The notes under the pieces: model-generated | What the model was told of the DNA's origin: nothing | Database searches by the model: none | What the model saw: only the letters and a program-made list of their open reading frames with translations | Part shown: positions 1 to 8,704 of the stretch, in pieces | Numbering within the stretch: position 1 is the stretch's first letter | How the letters are laid out: every line of letters starts with the position of its first letter | Program-made: the position numbers and the translations under genes | Assembly (NCBI RefSeq): GCF_022842015.1 | Contig: NZ_JALHQJ010000023.1 | Coordinates: 1-40,907 of the forward strand | Direction: 5' to 3' | DNA from: Nitrosomonas sp. | GTDB taxonomy: Bacteria > Pseudomonadota > Gammaproteobacteria > Burkholderiales > Nitrosomonadaceae | DNA: 40,907 bases

Positions 1-477
1 ATGCTTATGCCGATAAGGCAACCAGCTGGCTAATTGCGCCACGACGCCACTACTTAAATTCTGTAAATTCAAAGCAATACCGGATATCCATAACAATAGG
101 GAAATCAGATTAAATCCCAACAGCACTGCAAGTAACCAATAAATATTCAGCGTGGAAGACTCGCTCACTGCCTGGCTCGCTGCCAGGCCGCCCAAAATCA
201 CTGCTATGATCAAACCTATTCGACGCGCACGAACAAACTGTTGACTCGGCTGCCGCAACTTATCTGCCAGCGCATTCTCGTAAATCAAATGATGAGCGCG
301 AATCTTCAGCTGATGAATGAATTCAGGATAACTGAAATCACTGCTTGCAGAACTCGGTATATTCTTGATGCTGGTATAGGATAGTTCTTCTGCTTTGATC
401 GATTCGATCTTGCGTAATTGCTCAATCCGCACCAAATCAGAAAAGGTATATTTTTTTACTGACATTGCGCGATCCAT
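1..477 (-). CDS. Partial membrane protein, possibly DUF2868 family (5' part only)
   Basis: An uninterrupted reading frame runs from an ATG at 477 (alternative in-frame ATG at 465) to the left edge, giving 159 codons without a stop, so the gene continues outside the window. The first ~85 residues are soluble and charged. They are followed by two hydrophobic segments, at about residues 90-105 (GLIIAVILGGLAAS) and 112-135 (IYWLLAVLLGFNLISLLLWI). The layout of a soluble N-terminus followed by paired TM helices ending in LLLWISG resembles DUF2868 proteins, which often sit beside a DUF3482 GTPase. This is recollection of the family pattern and no partner gene is visible. The gene is divergent from the GATase gene at 626, with a 148-nt gap. 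Function unknown. Confidence 0.6.
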   Translation of the reverse strand, partial: MDRAMSVKKYTFSDLVRIEQLRKIESIKAEELSYTSIKNIPSSASSDFSYPEFIHQLKIRAHHLIYENALADKLRQPSQQFVRARRIGLIIAVILGGLAASQAVSESSTLNIYWLLAVLLGFNLISLLLWISGIALNLQNLSSGVVAQLASWLPYRHKH

Positions 478-625
478 TTTGAGCAAATAACAATCAAAGA
501 GTTACGGTTTATGGTTAATGAGCGACTCATGAGTGTCCAAGAAATATCAACCTAAATTCTCAGCATGCTGTAAAACAGGCTAAAATCGATCATCACATCA
601 TTCAATATAGTGACAGGAAGTTTCT

Positions 626-1327
626 ATGAAGCCGGTTGCAATTTTTAGACATATACCCATCGAAGGGCCGGGCTATTTTGCCACATTTCTCGACAACAAT
701 CATATTCCTTGGCGCCTGATTAAAATCGACGCTGGAGAAAAACCGCCAGCCTGTATCGATGCATTCAGTGGTTTAGTGTTTATGGGCGGGCCCATGAGCG
801 TCAACGATGATTTACCCTGGATCGATTCGTCGCTTACACTGATTCGACAGGCAGCTGCCGTGGATATGCCGGTATTGGGTCACTGTTTGGGTGGGCAATT
901 GATGGCCAAGGCACTGGGAGGCGTTATCAGCGCCAATCCGGCAAAAGAGATGGGGTGGGGTGAAGTCACCGTACCGGATCATCCGATTGCGCGTGAATGG
1001 TTTGGTGATCTAGCCACCTTCAATTCCTTTCATTGGCACGGCGAAGCTTTCAGCCTGCCTCAAGGTGCCACGTGCATCCTATCCAGCCAGTATTGTGAAA
1101 ACCAGGCTTTTGCACTCGACGTGCATTTAGGTATGCAATGCCATGTCGAAATGACAGAACGTTTGGTGCGCGACTGGTGCAGCGTAGCCGCAGAAGAGCT
1201 TGCCAGCATCAGCGAGCCATCAGTGCAATCAATGGAAGAGATTGAAAAAGATTTACCTGAGCGGGTGGCAGCGCTAAACATGGTAGCTGAAAGGCTGTAC
1301 CGGAAATGGATTGTCCATTTGAAATAG
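626..1327 (+). CDS. Class I glutamine amidotransferase domain protein (GMP synthase-like)
   Basis: A 233-residue stand-alone class I GATase. The nucleophile elbow GHCLGGQ places the catalytic Cys at 87. The His-Glu pair is in QCHVEM (H173, E175), and the oxyanion strand GLVFMGGPMSVND lies near residues 49-61. All triad residues are present, so it is probably active in hydrolysing glutamine or a gamma-glutamyl substrate. Its size and the GGPMSVND motif fit the GuaA-GATase-like family, whose substrates are mostly unknown. It lacks the synthetase domain of GuaA, so it is not GMP synthase itself. A GGAAG Shine-Dalgarno lies about 6 nt before the ATG. It appears monocistronic: a possible terminator follows and glyA has its own leader. 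No specific function can be assigned. Confidence 0.9.
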   Translation: MKPVAIFRHIPIEGPGYFATFLDNNHIPWRLIKIDAGEKPPACIDAFSGLVFMGGPMSVNDDLPWIDSSLTLIRQAAAVDMPVLGHCLGGQLMAKALGGVISANPAKEMGWGEVTVPDHPIAREWFGDLATFNSFHWHGEAFSLPQGATCILSSQYCENQAFALDVHLGMQCHVEMTERLVRDWCSVAAEELASISEPSVQSMEEIEKDLPERVAALNMVAERLYRKWIVHLK

Positions 1328-1392
1328 CTCGTGGAGCTCGCCTGTTAATCGGGTCATTCTCGACAATGAGAACACTGGCATCAATTGAGAAA

Positions 1393-1435
1393 CGAATGCA
1401 TAACTTGCAGCAAGGAAATTCCATTCGCTTTTTTT
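1393..1435 (+). terminator. Possible Rho-independent terminator after the GATase gene
   Basis: CGAATG (1393-1398) pairs with CATTCG (1422-1427). An inner CTTG/CAAG stem can form inside the loop, and seven T residues follow at 1429-1435. The stem is short and interrupted, so confidence is moderate. It sits 65 nt after the upstream stop codon and before the glyA promoter region. Confidence 0.4.
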
Positions 1436-1474
1436 ACTGCCTTTCTGATCAACTATCTGCGTTTCAACAGGTAA

Positions 1475-1483
1475 TGTTACTAT
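1475..1483 (+). promoter_or_regulatory. Candidate extended -10 element for glyA
   Basis: TGT-TACTAT is an extended -10 motif (TGn followed by a 5/6 match to TATAAT) ending 36 nt upstream of the glyA ATG. No convincing -35 hexamer is visible at 16-18 nt spacing. The GAAGGA Shine-Dalgarno is at 1503-1508. Confidence 0.3.
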
Positions 1484-1519
1484 AGTGGTTTTAATAATTT
1501 TCGAAGGATTGGTACTATC

Positions 1520-2767
1520 ATGTTTTCGCAGAAACACACTATAGAAAATGTCGACCCGGATTTATGGCGAGCAATTAAAGGCGAGGTACAACGCCAAGAA
1601 GAGTATATCGAATTAATTGCATCGGAAAATTATGCTAGCCCCGCTGTCATGCAAGCCCAGGGCTCCGTTCTGACCAACAAGTACGCCGAAGGTTATCCAG
1701 GCAAGCGCTATTATGGCGGTTGCTTGTATGCAGATCAAGTTGAACAACTCGCGATTGATCGATTAAAAGCGCTCTTTGGCGCTGAGTATGTGAATGTGCA
1801 ACCACACTCGGGTTCCCAAGCCAATACAGCAGTTTACCTCTCAGTGCTAAAGCCAGGCGATACTTTGCTTGGCATGTCGCTAGCGCATGGGGGTCATTTA
1901 ACCCATGGTTCTAGCGTGAGCATGAGCGGAAAGATTTTTAATTCGATTTCTTATGGATTGGTTCCGGAAACCGAATTGCTTGATTATGATGAGGTCGAGA
2001 AATTAGCCCATGAACATAAACCCAAAATGATCGTAGCGGGTGCCTCTGCTTATGCACGAGTGATAGACTGGAAGCGTTTTCGGAAAATAGCCGATGCTGT
2101 TGGCGCGTATTTGTTGGTGGATATGGCACACTATGCTGGGTTGGTAGCAGCGGGCTTTTATCCAAACCCAGTTGGAATCGCTGATTTTGTCACAAGCACT
2201 ACGCACAAAACCTTGCGCGGCCCACGAGGAGGGGTCATTATGGCCAAACCTGAGTATGAGAAAGCATTGAATTCTGCAATCTTCCCACAAACTCAAGGCG
2301 GTCCATTAATGCATGTAATTGCAGCCAAAGCTGTTTCATTTAAGGAGGCTGCGAGCAAGGAATTTAAAGATTATCAGGAACAGGTAATTGATAACGCTAG
2401 GGTCATGGCTAAGGTGTTAACCAATCGTGGATTACGGATTGTATCTGGCCAGACCGATTGTCATTTATTCTTGGTTGACTTGCGCGCGATGAACTTAACT
2501 GGCAAACAAGCAGAAGAATCGCTTGAAATGGCGCATATCACGGTTAACAAAAATGCTATCCCCAATGATCCGCAGAAACCCTTTGTTACCAGTGGCATTC
2601 GCATCGGATCGCCTGCAATAACCACTCGAGGCTTCAAAGAACTGGAATCGGAGCAATTGGCTAATCTGATAGCAGACGTTCTGGCTGCACCTGAAGACTC
2701 GGGAGTCATAGCACGTGTAGCTACCGAGGCAAAACGATTATGTGCAAAATTTCCGGTGTATGGATAA
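1520..2767 (+). CDS. glyA: Serine hydroxymethyltransferase
   Basis: GlyA interconverts serine and glycine using PLP and tetrahydrofolate, supplying 5,10-methylene-THF for thymidylate, purine and methionine synthesis in the cytosol. The 415-residue length is standard. The PLP lysine is K230 in [14 protein letters not shown]. Other family motifs visible are [10 protein letters not shown] (31-40), [15 protein letters not shown] (53-67) and [11 protein letters not shown] (92-102). The start is supported by GAAGGA 11 nt upstream. nrdR follows 51 nt later and ribD after that, the common betaproteobacterial glyA-nrdR(-ribD) order, which links one-carbon and nucleotide metabolism. Nothing in the protein is unusual. 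Confidence 0.98.
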   Translation: MFSQKHTIENVDPDLWRAIKGEVQRQEEYIELIASENYASPAVMQAQGSVLTNKYAEGYPGKRYYGGCLYADQVEQLAIDRLKALFGAEYVNVQPHSGSQANTAVYLSVLKPGDTLLGMSLAHGGHLTHGSSVSMSGKIFNSISYGLVPETELLDYDEVEKLAHEHKPKMIVAGASAYARVIDWKRFRKIADAVGAYLLVDMAHYAGLVAAGFYPNPVGIADFVTSTTHKTLRGPRGGVIMAKPEYEKALNSAIFPQTQGGPLMHVIAAKAVSFKEAASKEFKDYQEQVIDNARVMAKVLTNRGLRIVSGQTDCHLFLVDLRAMNLTGKQAEESLEMAHITVNKNAIPNDPQKPFVTSGIRIGSPAITTRGFKELESEQLANLIADVLAAPEDSGVIARVATEAKRLCAKFPVYG

Positions 2768-2818
2768 CACCAAAACTGACACATGACTTGAGTTTATGAT
2801 TACAGATCATGATTAAAT

Positions 2819-3265
2819 ATGAAGTGTCCTTTTTGTAATACCGATGACACCAATGTCATAGACTCGCGTGTAAGCGAGGATGGTCAAAAAATTCGCCGTC
2901 GTCGACGCTGTTTGGCTTGCGATAAGCGCTTTACAACCTATGAGACGATTGAGCTGCGTTTACCTCAGGTCGTGAAACATGATGGTACTCGTGCGGAATT
3001 TGATCGCAACAAATTGTTAACGGGCTTTAAAAGAGCGCTTCACAAACGTCCAGTTCCAACCAGTTATGTTGATGCGGCAATTGATCGTATTGTACAAAAA
3101 TTCCTGGCCAAGGGTGAACGCGAAGTTTCATCACGCAGTATTGGCGAAAGCGTGATGGAAGAACTTTATAAACTCGATAAAGTAGCGTATATCCGATTTG
3201 CGTCTGTTTATAAAAGCTTTCAGGACGTGGATGATTTTCGTGATGCGATAAAGGAAGTGCAATAG
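2819..3265 (+). CDS. nrdR: Transcriptional repressor NrdR
   Basis: NrdR senses ATP/dATP through an ATP-cone and represses ribonucleotide reductase genes by binding NrdR boxes. The 148-residue protein has an N-terminal zinc ribbon with C3, C6, C31 and C34 (MKCPFC...CLAC), a basic stretch RRRRR just before C31, and an ATP-cone from about residue 48 to 138. The start MKCPFC is canonical. It is co-directional with glyA. A strong terminator-like structure follows directly after its stop. No NrdR box was found in this window, as expected because no nrd gene is present. Confidence 0.97.
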   Translation: MKCPFCNTDDTNVIDSRVSEDGQKIRRRRRCLACDKRFTTYETIELRLPQVVKHDGTRAEFDRNKLLTGFKRALHKRPVPTSYVDAAIDRIVQKFLAKGEREVSSRSIGESVMEELYKLDKVAYIRFASVYKSFQDVDDFRDAIKEVQ

Positions 3266-3283
3266 CCGGGGCAACCATTGCAA

Positions 3284-3338
3284 CGGGAGAAAGTATCCCG
3301 AATACGTCAGAAAGTCTCTGATGATTTTCGGGTTTTTT
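3284..3338 (+). terminator. Terminator with overlapping alternative hairpin between nrdR and ribD
   Basis: CCCGAA (3297-3302) pairs with TTCGGG (3327-3332), enclosing a nested TCAGA/TCTGA stem, and is followed by TTTTTT (3333-3338). This is a good intrinsic terminator. Just upstream, CGGGA (3284-3288) can pair with TCCCG (3296-3300). That pairing would occupy the terminator's 5' arm and so preclude it. The structure starts 18 nt after the nrdR stop and ends 46 nt before the ribD start. Confidence 0.7.
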
Positions 3339-3383
3339 AAGCTGGACTTTCCTATCATTTATCTTACCAGAGGGATATTCTAG

Positions 3384-4493
3384 ATGTTTTCTTCCGCCGA
3401 TTACGCTTTCATGTCACATGCACTGCGGCTGGCAGAAAAGGGACTCTACAGTACAACACCCAATCCTCGTGTAGGATGCGTACTCACGCTACATGATCAA
3501 ATCGTAGGTAGCGGCTGGCACGAAAAGGCGGGGCAGCCGCATGCAGAAATTAATGCACTAGCCTCAGCCTCAGAAAAGACGCGTGGCGCAACAGCCTATA
3601 TCACATTGGAGCCTTGCAGTCATTATGGACGGACGCCGCCCTGTGTTAACGCTTTAATTGACGCTGGAATTGCCAAGGCCATAATAGCCATGGAAGATCC
3701 CAATCCAATGGTATGCGGACGTGGCTGCGCACTCCTGGAGCAAGCGGGAATCACCGTGCAAAAAGGCTTATTGCAGACACAAGCACAAGCACTCAATGCG
3801 GGGTTTATAACTCGCATGACCGATAAGAGACCGTGGATCAGGCTGAAAACTGCTGCCAGCCTGGATGGCAAAACCGCACTGAACAACGGAATCAGCCAAT
3901 GGATTACCGACGAAGCCGCACGACATGACGGTCATCGATGGCGCGCACGCTCATGTGCTATCGTAGCAGGCATTGGTACCGTAAAGTCCGATAATCCACA
4001 GCTGTCAGTTCGGCATGTTGAGACAGCGCGCCAGCCCAAAAAAGTTATTGTAGACAGCCGGTTGACTATCCCGCTGGATGCGAAATTGCTTCAGGGGGGC
4101 GACGAAATATTAATTTTTACCGCACATGATGGGAATATTGAGAAAAAAAAAGCGCTTAGTGGAATGGGCGCTCAAGTTATTGTTATACCCAATGCGGAAG
4201 ACTCAGTTGATCTGAGGAGAATGATGACTATTTTAGCTGAGTTGGAAATAAATGAAGTGCTGGTGGAGGCTGGGCGTGAATTGAATGGCGCATTGATTGA
4301 AGCTGGATTGGTTGATGAAATGATTTTTTATCTTGCGCCACACTTGCTGGGTGATGATGCGCGAGGGATGATTAAACTGCCTGAATTAACATGTCTTGAA
4401 CAAAGAAAAGAACTTAAAATTCAGGATGTACGCATGATTGGACAAGATATCCGAATCATCGCAAGATTTCCATCAAGCCTGAGCTTATCGTAG
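3384..4493 (+). CDS. ribD: Bifunctional diaminohydroxyphosphoribosylaminopyrimidine deaminase / 5-amino-6-(5-phosphoribosylamino)uracil reductase
   Basis: RibD carries out the second and third steps of riboflavin synthesis. The N-terminal deaminase domain (about 1-145) has the zinc site HAE (H53, E55) with C78 and C87 in EPCSHYGRTPPC. The C-terminal reductase domain (about 150-369) contains RPWIRLKTAASLDGKTA and VIVDSRL. Length 369 is typical. The SD is a weak AGAGGG about 9 nt upstream. No FMN riboswitch (RFN element) was recognisable in the 118-nt leader; instead a terminator separates it from nrdR. It converges with regA, with only 2 nt between the stop codons. Other rib genes are not in the window. 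Confidence 0.96.
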   Translation: MFSSADYAFMSHALRLAEKGLYSTTPNPRVGCVLTLHDQIVGSGWHEKAGQPHAEINALASASEKTRGATAYITLEPCSHYGRTPPCVNALIDAGIAKAIIAMEDPNPMVCGRGCALLEQAGITVQKGLLQTQAQALNAGFITRMTDKRPWIRLKTAASLDGKTALNNGISQWITDEAARHDGHRWRARSCAIVAGIGTVKSDNPQLSVRHVETARQPKKVIVDSRLTIPLDAKLLQGGDEILIFTAHDGNIEKKKALSGMGAQVIVIPNAEDSVDLRRMMTILAELEINEVLVEAGRELNGALIEAGLVDEMIFYLAPHLLGDDARGMIKLPELTCLEQRKELKIQDVRMIGQDIRIIARFPSSLSLS

Positions 4494-4495
4494 AT

Positions 4496-5056
4496 TTACT
4501 CTCGCAAGGGTCTTTTGGCAAGTTTGCGTTGCAGCGTGCGCCGATGCATATTCAATATTCTTGCTGTCACCGAGATATTATTGTCGTTCTCGGCAAGAAT
4601 ACGTTGAATATATTCCCACTCTAATCGACCCACTGATAAAGGGTTCGCACTGATCGGTGTATCAGACTCCCCAACTGTACGTTCAAAAGCTGCCATGATT
4701 TGATCCGCATCGACAGGCTTTGCAAGATAATGGGTGGCGCCAAGTTTAATTGCTTCAACAGCTGTGGCGATGCTGGCATAGCCTGTTAGCATAACAATAC
4801 GGGTACCAGGATCCAAAGCTCTTAATCTTTCAACCAATACCAATCCTGATTCGCTGGATAGTTTTAGATCAACAATGGCATATTCGGGTGTCGACTGTTC
4901 AGCTAGATTTAGAGCATCTTCAATGGCATGCGCGCATGTTACGAAAAAACCGCGCTTCCTCATGGCCTTTGCTAGCACTTCACAAAAAATAGTATCGTCA
5001 TCAACGATCAATAAACTGGGATCTTCGGTACTGTCAATTAATAAAGACTCGATCAT
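4496..5056 (-). CDS. regA: Response regulator RegA/PrrA/ActR family
   Basis: A 186-residue two-domain response regulator. The receiver has acidic residues D19-D20, phosphoacceptor D63 (AIVDLKLSSESGL) and conserved K113 (LAKPVD). A short linker leads to a Fis-type helix-turn-helix ending in NISVTARILNMHRRTLQRKL, near-diagnostic for the RegA family. RegA homologues control carbon fixation, respiration and nitrogen metabolism genes according to redox state. Its ATG overlaps the regB stop (ATGA), implying translational coupling with its kinase. The gene is slightly longer at the N-terminus than some relatives; the M at 5056 is supported by the overlap. Confidence 0.95.
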   Translation of the reverse strand: MIESLLIDSTEDPSLLIVDDDTIFCEVLAKAMRKRGFFVTCAHAIEDALNLAEQSTPEYAIVDLKLSSESGLVLVERLRALDPGTRIVMLTGYASIATAVEAIKLGATHYLAKPVDADQIMAAFERTVGESDTPISANPLSVGRLEWEYIQRILAENDNNISVTARILNMHRRTLQRKLAKRPLRE

Positions 5057-6321
5057 GCAATTGATCCTATCAATGGTAAAACGACTTGTGTGCAGGCCCC
5101 GCCATTTTCAAGATTAAACAAACGAACGCTACCTCCAAATCGTTCTATATTGGCATTAGCCAGAAACAAGCCGATGCCAAAACCCTGTCCCGGTGCTTTA
5201 CTGGAAAAGAAAGCTTCACCAGCACGCTGCAATGCCTCTGCTGACAACCCTTTGCCGTCATCAATAATCTCCAGGTGCAACTCTTGATTATCCCAATGGC
5301 TGCTGATTTCAATACGTTCTGAAGATGCATCTGCGGCATTATTCAGCAGATTGAGTATAGATTGGTTCAATAATTGATTATCCATAATTCGAGGTACGGG
5401 TTGTGTGCTTGTACTTTGATACGTGAATTTAACAGAGGGCCGTATCAACTTCCATTTATCCAATATTTGACGGAGAAATTCGTCAACAGCAAGCTCGCTA
5501 CCATGCTCAGCTCTTGTTTGACCTGCTTTTGCCAGCAAATGAGTCAAAGTCTGCTTGCAATGAACTATCTGATCCCGCAGTATATGAATATTGTTTTGGA
5601 ATTCTGTATCATGCGTATATTCTTGCTGTAATTCACCGGTTACTACTGCCATCGTCGAGAGCGGCGTGCCTAGCTCGTGAGCGGCACCTGCGGCCAGTGT
5701 TCCTAATGCGATGATTTGCTCATTGCGCAAGGCATGTTCACGTGCTTTGGCAAGATCGCGGTCCCGATCACGGATGGAAGAACTCATTCTAACGACAAAC
5801 CAGGCAATGATTACTGTACTTAATACAAATGCCAGCCACATTCCAGATACATGCAATGCAAACTCAATAAGATGATTGCTATGCTCGTGCGGGAGAGGTA
5901 TATAAACGAATAACAGCAGCGTATAACAAGCAATTGTAATAACAGCCATAATCCATGTATAGCGCCAAGGCAGTGTGGCGGCTGCGATGGTTAGGGGTAG
6001 CAAGAATAATGAAATAAATGGATTGGTTGACCCGCCACTGAAATACAGCAAAGCACTCAGTGCCAGAACATCAATCAACAATTGAAAAAAGAATTCCAAG
6101 TGAGAAACTGGCCATTTACGATGTAATCGTATCCATGTAAGCAGATTTATTACTGCGAGTAATATCACGACGACAATCATGGGTAGCCAGGGAATTACAA
6201 TATCAATGCTCCAGTACACGATGGTAAAGGTGAGGCATTGGGCAAATATAGCGATATTTCGAAGCAGAAATAATCGGTGTAAGTTTTTGCTAAGTGGTGA
6301 TTGACTGAGATCACTGAACAT
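5053..6321 (-). CDS. regB: Redox-sensing membrane histidine kinase RegB/PrrB/ActS family
   Basis: A 422-residue kinase with about six TM helices in residues 16-180, then a dimerisation/H-box and an ATPase domain. Two family-specific redox features are visible. One is the heptapeptide GGSTNPF (96-102), the GGxxNPF quinone-binding motif of RegB. The other is a cysteine, C255, exactly 40 residues after the phospho-accepting H215 (AAHELGTPLST), matching the H225/C265 spacing of the Rhodobacter capsulatus protein. The ATP domain shows DDGKGLS and GQGFGIGLFLA. It is the first gene of a regB-regA operon. A palindromic site lies 72-88 nt upstream of its start. Expected role: sense the ubiquinone pool and phosphorylate RegA. 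Confidence 0.95.
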   Translation of the reverse strand: MFSDLSQSPLSKNLHRLFLLRNIAIFAQCLTFTIVYWSIDIVIPWLPMIVVVILLAVINLLTWIRLHRKWPVSHLEFFFQLLIDVLALSALLYFSGGSTNPFISLFLLPLTIAAATLPWRYTWIMAVITIACYTLLLFVYIPLPHEHSNHLIEFALHVSGMWLAFVLSTVIIAWFVVRMSSSIRDRDRDLAKAREHALRNEQIIALGTLAAGAAHELGTPLSTMAVVTGELQQEYTHDTEFQNNIHILRDQIVHCKQTLTHLLAKAGQTRAEHGSELAVDEFLRQILDKWKLIRPSVKFTYQSTSTQPVPRIMDNQLLNQSILNLLNNAADASSERIEISSHWDNQELHLEIIDDGKGLSAEALQRAGEAFFSSKAPGQGFGIGLFLANANIERFGGSVRLFNLENGGACTQVVLPLIGSIA

Positions 6322-6392
6322 GATGCATGTATAGGATGAATTTTTGACTTGTTTAACAATAGAACATTAGCTGAAATTCCCTAAAATAGCTA

Positions 6393-6409
6393 TGTGACAA
6401 ATTGTCTCA
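6393..6409. promoter_or_regulatory. Operator-like palindrome in the regB / DAHP-synthase divergent region
   Basis: TGTGACAAATTGTCTCA is a 17-nt near-palindrome centred on 6401: perfect GACAA-A-TTGTC, with flanking TG/CA also paired around one mismatch. The inner 15 nt fit the RegR box as I recall it (GNGRCRTTNNGNCGC) at 8 of 11 informative positions. It lies 72 nt before the regB start and 124 nt before the divergent gene. A role as a RegA autoregulatory site is inference. Confidence 0.4.
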
Positions 6410-6532
6410 GGTTAGTTTAAGTAGAAATTTGAACACATACTGAAATCATGGTAACCAATGGTTTTTTCGGTTAAAATCTTCGGTCACCTATCTTGCGCTT
6501 GAAAATTAGCATTATCTTTCTAAAATTACTTT

Positions 6533-7651
6533 ATGATTCTTATTCTTGTTCCCAATACCCGACCTGAAAGCCCGGAATATAAACAGTTGATGGCGCATCT
6601 AGCCAACTTCACGGGGATATCAACACGCGTTCATACCGAAGTCGGCATTGAGCAAACACTAACAGAGATATATTTAATCGGTAACACCAAAGTATTATCC
6701 ATTGAAGATGTGAGTTGCTTGCCTTGTGTTGATAGCGTTGTACGCGTATCCGAAGAATATCGCGTTTTAGGTCGACATAAAAATGACGATCGCGCAACTT
6801 ACTTTGAATATAACGGTGTTCGTTTTGGGCAAGACACGCTAAACGTGTTTGCCGGTCTATGCGCCGTCGACACCATTGAACATGTTGAAATGATGATGAA
6901 GGCATTGCGTGAGCATGGTCAGGTTTGTACGCGTATGGGTGCTTATAAACCACGTACCAGTCCATATGCTTTTCAGGGTCACGGAAAGACCTGTTTACCT
7001 TATGTATTTGATATGGCGGGAAAATATGGAATAAAAGTGATTGCCATGGAGATTACGCACGAGTCTCATTTAGAAGAGATACGTAACGCGCTTTACCAGA
7101 CAGGCAGTGCAACCGGCGTTATGCTGCAGATAGGTACAAGGAATACACAAAATTTTGAATTATTAAAAATCGTTGGTCGCCAGCAGAATTTTCCAGTATT
7201 GATCAAACGAGGCTTTGGCATTACTTTGGATGAATCTTTGAATGCTGCAGAGTATTTAGCTTCGGAAGGAAATCGAAAAGTAATTTTCGGTTTACGTGGC
7301 ATGAAAACAAACATGGGTGACCCGCATCGTAATTTTGTCGATTTCTCACATGTGCCGGCGGTCAAGCGCTTGACACGCATGCCGGTCTGTATAGATCCCT
7401 CACATTCAGTGGGAACACGCGCAAGCTCGCCGGAGGGCATATTGGACATTATGCATGTGACTGCACAAGGCATCGTTGCAGGCGCCAATATGGTACTGGT
7501 GGATTTTCACCCGGCACCCAGTAACGCATTGGTAGATGGCCCACAAGCATTACTGATCAAAGAATTACCGCAATTTCTTGAGGATATCCAAATCGCTCGT
7601 GAAGCTTATGAAAAACGTACCCTACTGGCTGAACGTTATCGAGAAATATAA
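6533..7651 (+). CDS. aroF: 3-deoxy-7-phosphoheptulonate synthase-like protein (type I-beta), variant active site
   Basis: The 372-residue protein has an N-terminal ferredoxin-like regulatory domain (about 1-75) and a TIM-barrel with KPRTSPYAFQG (139-149) and IGTRNTQNFELL (200-211), typical of type I-beta DAHP synthase, which condenses PEP and erythrose-4-phosphate to open the shikimate pathway. Several usually invariant positions differ. AGPCSVE is AGLCAVD (C110 kept), LRGGAYKPRT is CTRMGAYKPRT, CERG is GLRG (253-256), and the metal-site glutamate in VEVHP is D324 (VDFHP). H291 and D335 are kept. It may be a divergent but active DAHP synthase or a paralogue with altered specificity. It is divergent from regB, with ispH 101 nt downstream. 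The gene symbol is a family name only. Confidence 0.85.
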   Translation: MILILVPNTRPESPEYKQLMAHLANFTGISTRVHTEVGIEQTLTEIYLIGNTKVLSIEDVSCLPCVDSVVRVSEEYRVLGRHKNDDRATYFEYNGVRFGQDTLNVFAGLCAVDTIEHVEMMMKALREHGQVCTRMGAYKPRTSPYAFQGHGKTCLPYVFDMAGKYGIKVIAMEITHESHLEEIRNALYQTGSATGVMLQIGTRNTQNFELLKIVGRQQNFPVLIKRGFGITLDESLNAAEYLASEGNRKVIFGLRGMKTNMGDPHRNFVDFSHVPAVKRLTRMPVCIDPSHSVGTRASSPEGILDIMHVTAQGIVAGANMVLVDFHPAPSNALVDGPQALLIKELPQFLEDIQIAREAYEKRTLLAERYREI

Positions 7652-7752
7652 AATCCCAGCGTAATTTATAAGCTGATAAGTTTTGTTATTTATAATAATT
7701 TATCTATTACTGACTGAGTGCAAACATAATATCCATTGTTGGAGAATAAAAA

Positions 7753-8697
7753 ATGATCAAAGTACTACTCTCAAATCCAAGAGGTTTTTGTGCCGGTGTA
7801 GACCGCGCGATCGAGATTGTAGAAAGAGCGCTTACAATGCATGGCGCACCGATTTATGTGCGTCATGAGGTGGTGCATAATCGATTTGTGGTAGAAAACC
7901 TGGAGAAAAAAGGCGCAGTTTTTGTGGAAAACTTGGATGAGGTGCCACAAGATAGCATTCTAATTTTTAGTGCACATGGCGTTTCTCATGCGGTCCGCCG
8001 GGAAGCAGCTGATCGTAAATTGAAGGTATTTGACGCAACTTGTCCGCTGGTTACCAAGGTTCATGTCGAAGTAGGTAAGATGCGTAAAGATGGCAAGGAG
8101 ATCATTATGATCGGTCATCAAGGTCATCCTGAGGTTGAAGGTACCATGGGGCAGATTGAAGGTGAAGACAAGGGAATGTATCTGGTAGAAACAGAGATGG
8201 ATGTTGAGGTTTTAACGGTTAAAGATGAGACAAATCTGGCTTATGTAACTCAAACCACATTATCTGTCGACGATGCTGCACGCATTGTCGATGCCCTAAA
8301 AAAACGCTTCCCGATGATTACCGGCCCTAAAAAAGACGATATCTGCTATGCCACGCAAAACCGTCAAGATGCTGTTAAAAAGATGGTCAACCAATGTGAT
8401 TTAGTTATCGTGGTTGGTTCTCCCAATAGTTCAAACTCAAATCGGCTTTGTGAAGTGGCGAGAAATGCCAATGTGGAATCTTATATGGTAGATCGTGCCG
8501 AGCAGTTGCAAGAAGCATGGTTCATCGGAAAGAAAGTTATTGGCATTACGGCCGGAGCTTCTGCACCTGAAATTCTAGTACAACAAGTGATATCCAGACT
8601 CAAACAAATAGGTGCCGATCAAATTGGTGAGGATGTAATGATAGAAGAGTTAAGTGGTGTTGTAGAGTCGGTTGTATTCCCATTACCCAAGGCCTAA
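7753..8697 (+). CDS. ispH: 4-hydroxy-3-methylbut-2-enyl diphosphate reductase
   Basis: IspH (LytB) performs the last step of the MEP isoprenoid pathway, reducing HMBPP to IPP and DMAPP with a 4Fe-4S cluster. The three cluster cysteines are C13 ([10 protein letters not shown]), C98 ([11 protein letters not shown]) and C199 ([11 protein letters not shown]). Conserved SAHGVSH and [14 protein letters not shown] segments bind substrate. The 314-residue length is standard. A TTGGAG Shine-Dalgarno precedes the ATG. It is co-directional with the DAHP-synthase-like gene, with a 101-nt AT-rich gap, so it may be co-transcribed or have its own promoter. It converges with thiO, with 7 nt between the two. 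Confidence 0.98.
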   Translation: MIKVLLSNPRGFCAGVDRAIEIVERALTMHGAPIYVRHEVVHNRFVVENLEKKGAVFVENLDEVPQDSILIFSAHGVSHAVRREAADRKLKVFDATCPLVTKVHVEVGKMRKDGKEIIMIGHQGHPEVEGTMGQIEGEDKGMYLVETEMDVEVLTVKDETNLAYVTQTTLSVDDAARIVDALKKRFPMITGPKKDDICYATQNRQDAVKKMVNQCDLVIVVGSPNSSNSNRLCEVARNANVESYMVDRAEQLQEAWFIGKKVIGITAGASAPEILVQQVISRLKQIGADQIGEDVMIEELSGVVESVVFPLPKA

Positions 8698-8704
8698 ATG
8701 AACG

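Noticed and set aside
1328-1519. Glycine riboswitch before glyA
   Set aside because: No tandem aptamer-like conserved GGAGAG/CCGAAGG blocks; only a terminator-like stem and a -10 motif were found.
3266-3383. FMN riboswitch upstream of ribD
   Set aside because: None of the RFN consensus segments is present; the structure found is a terminator with an alternative stem.
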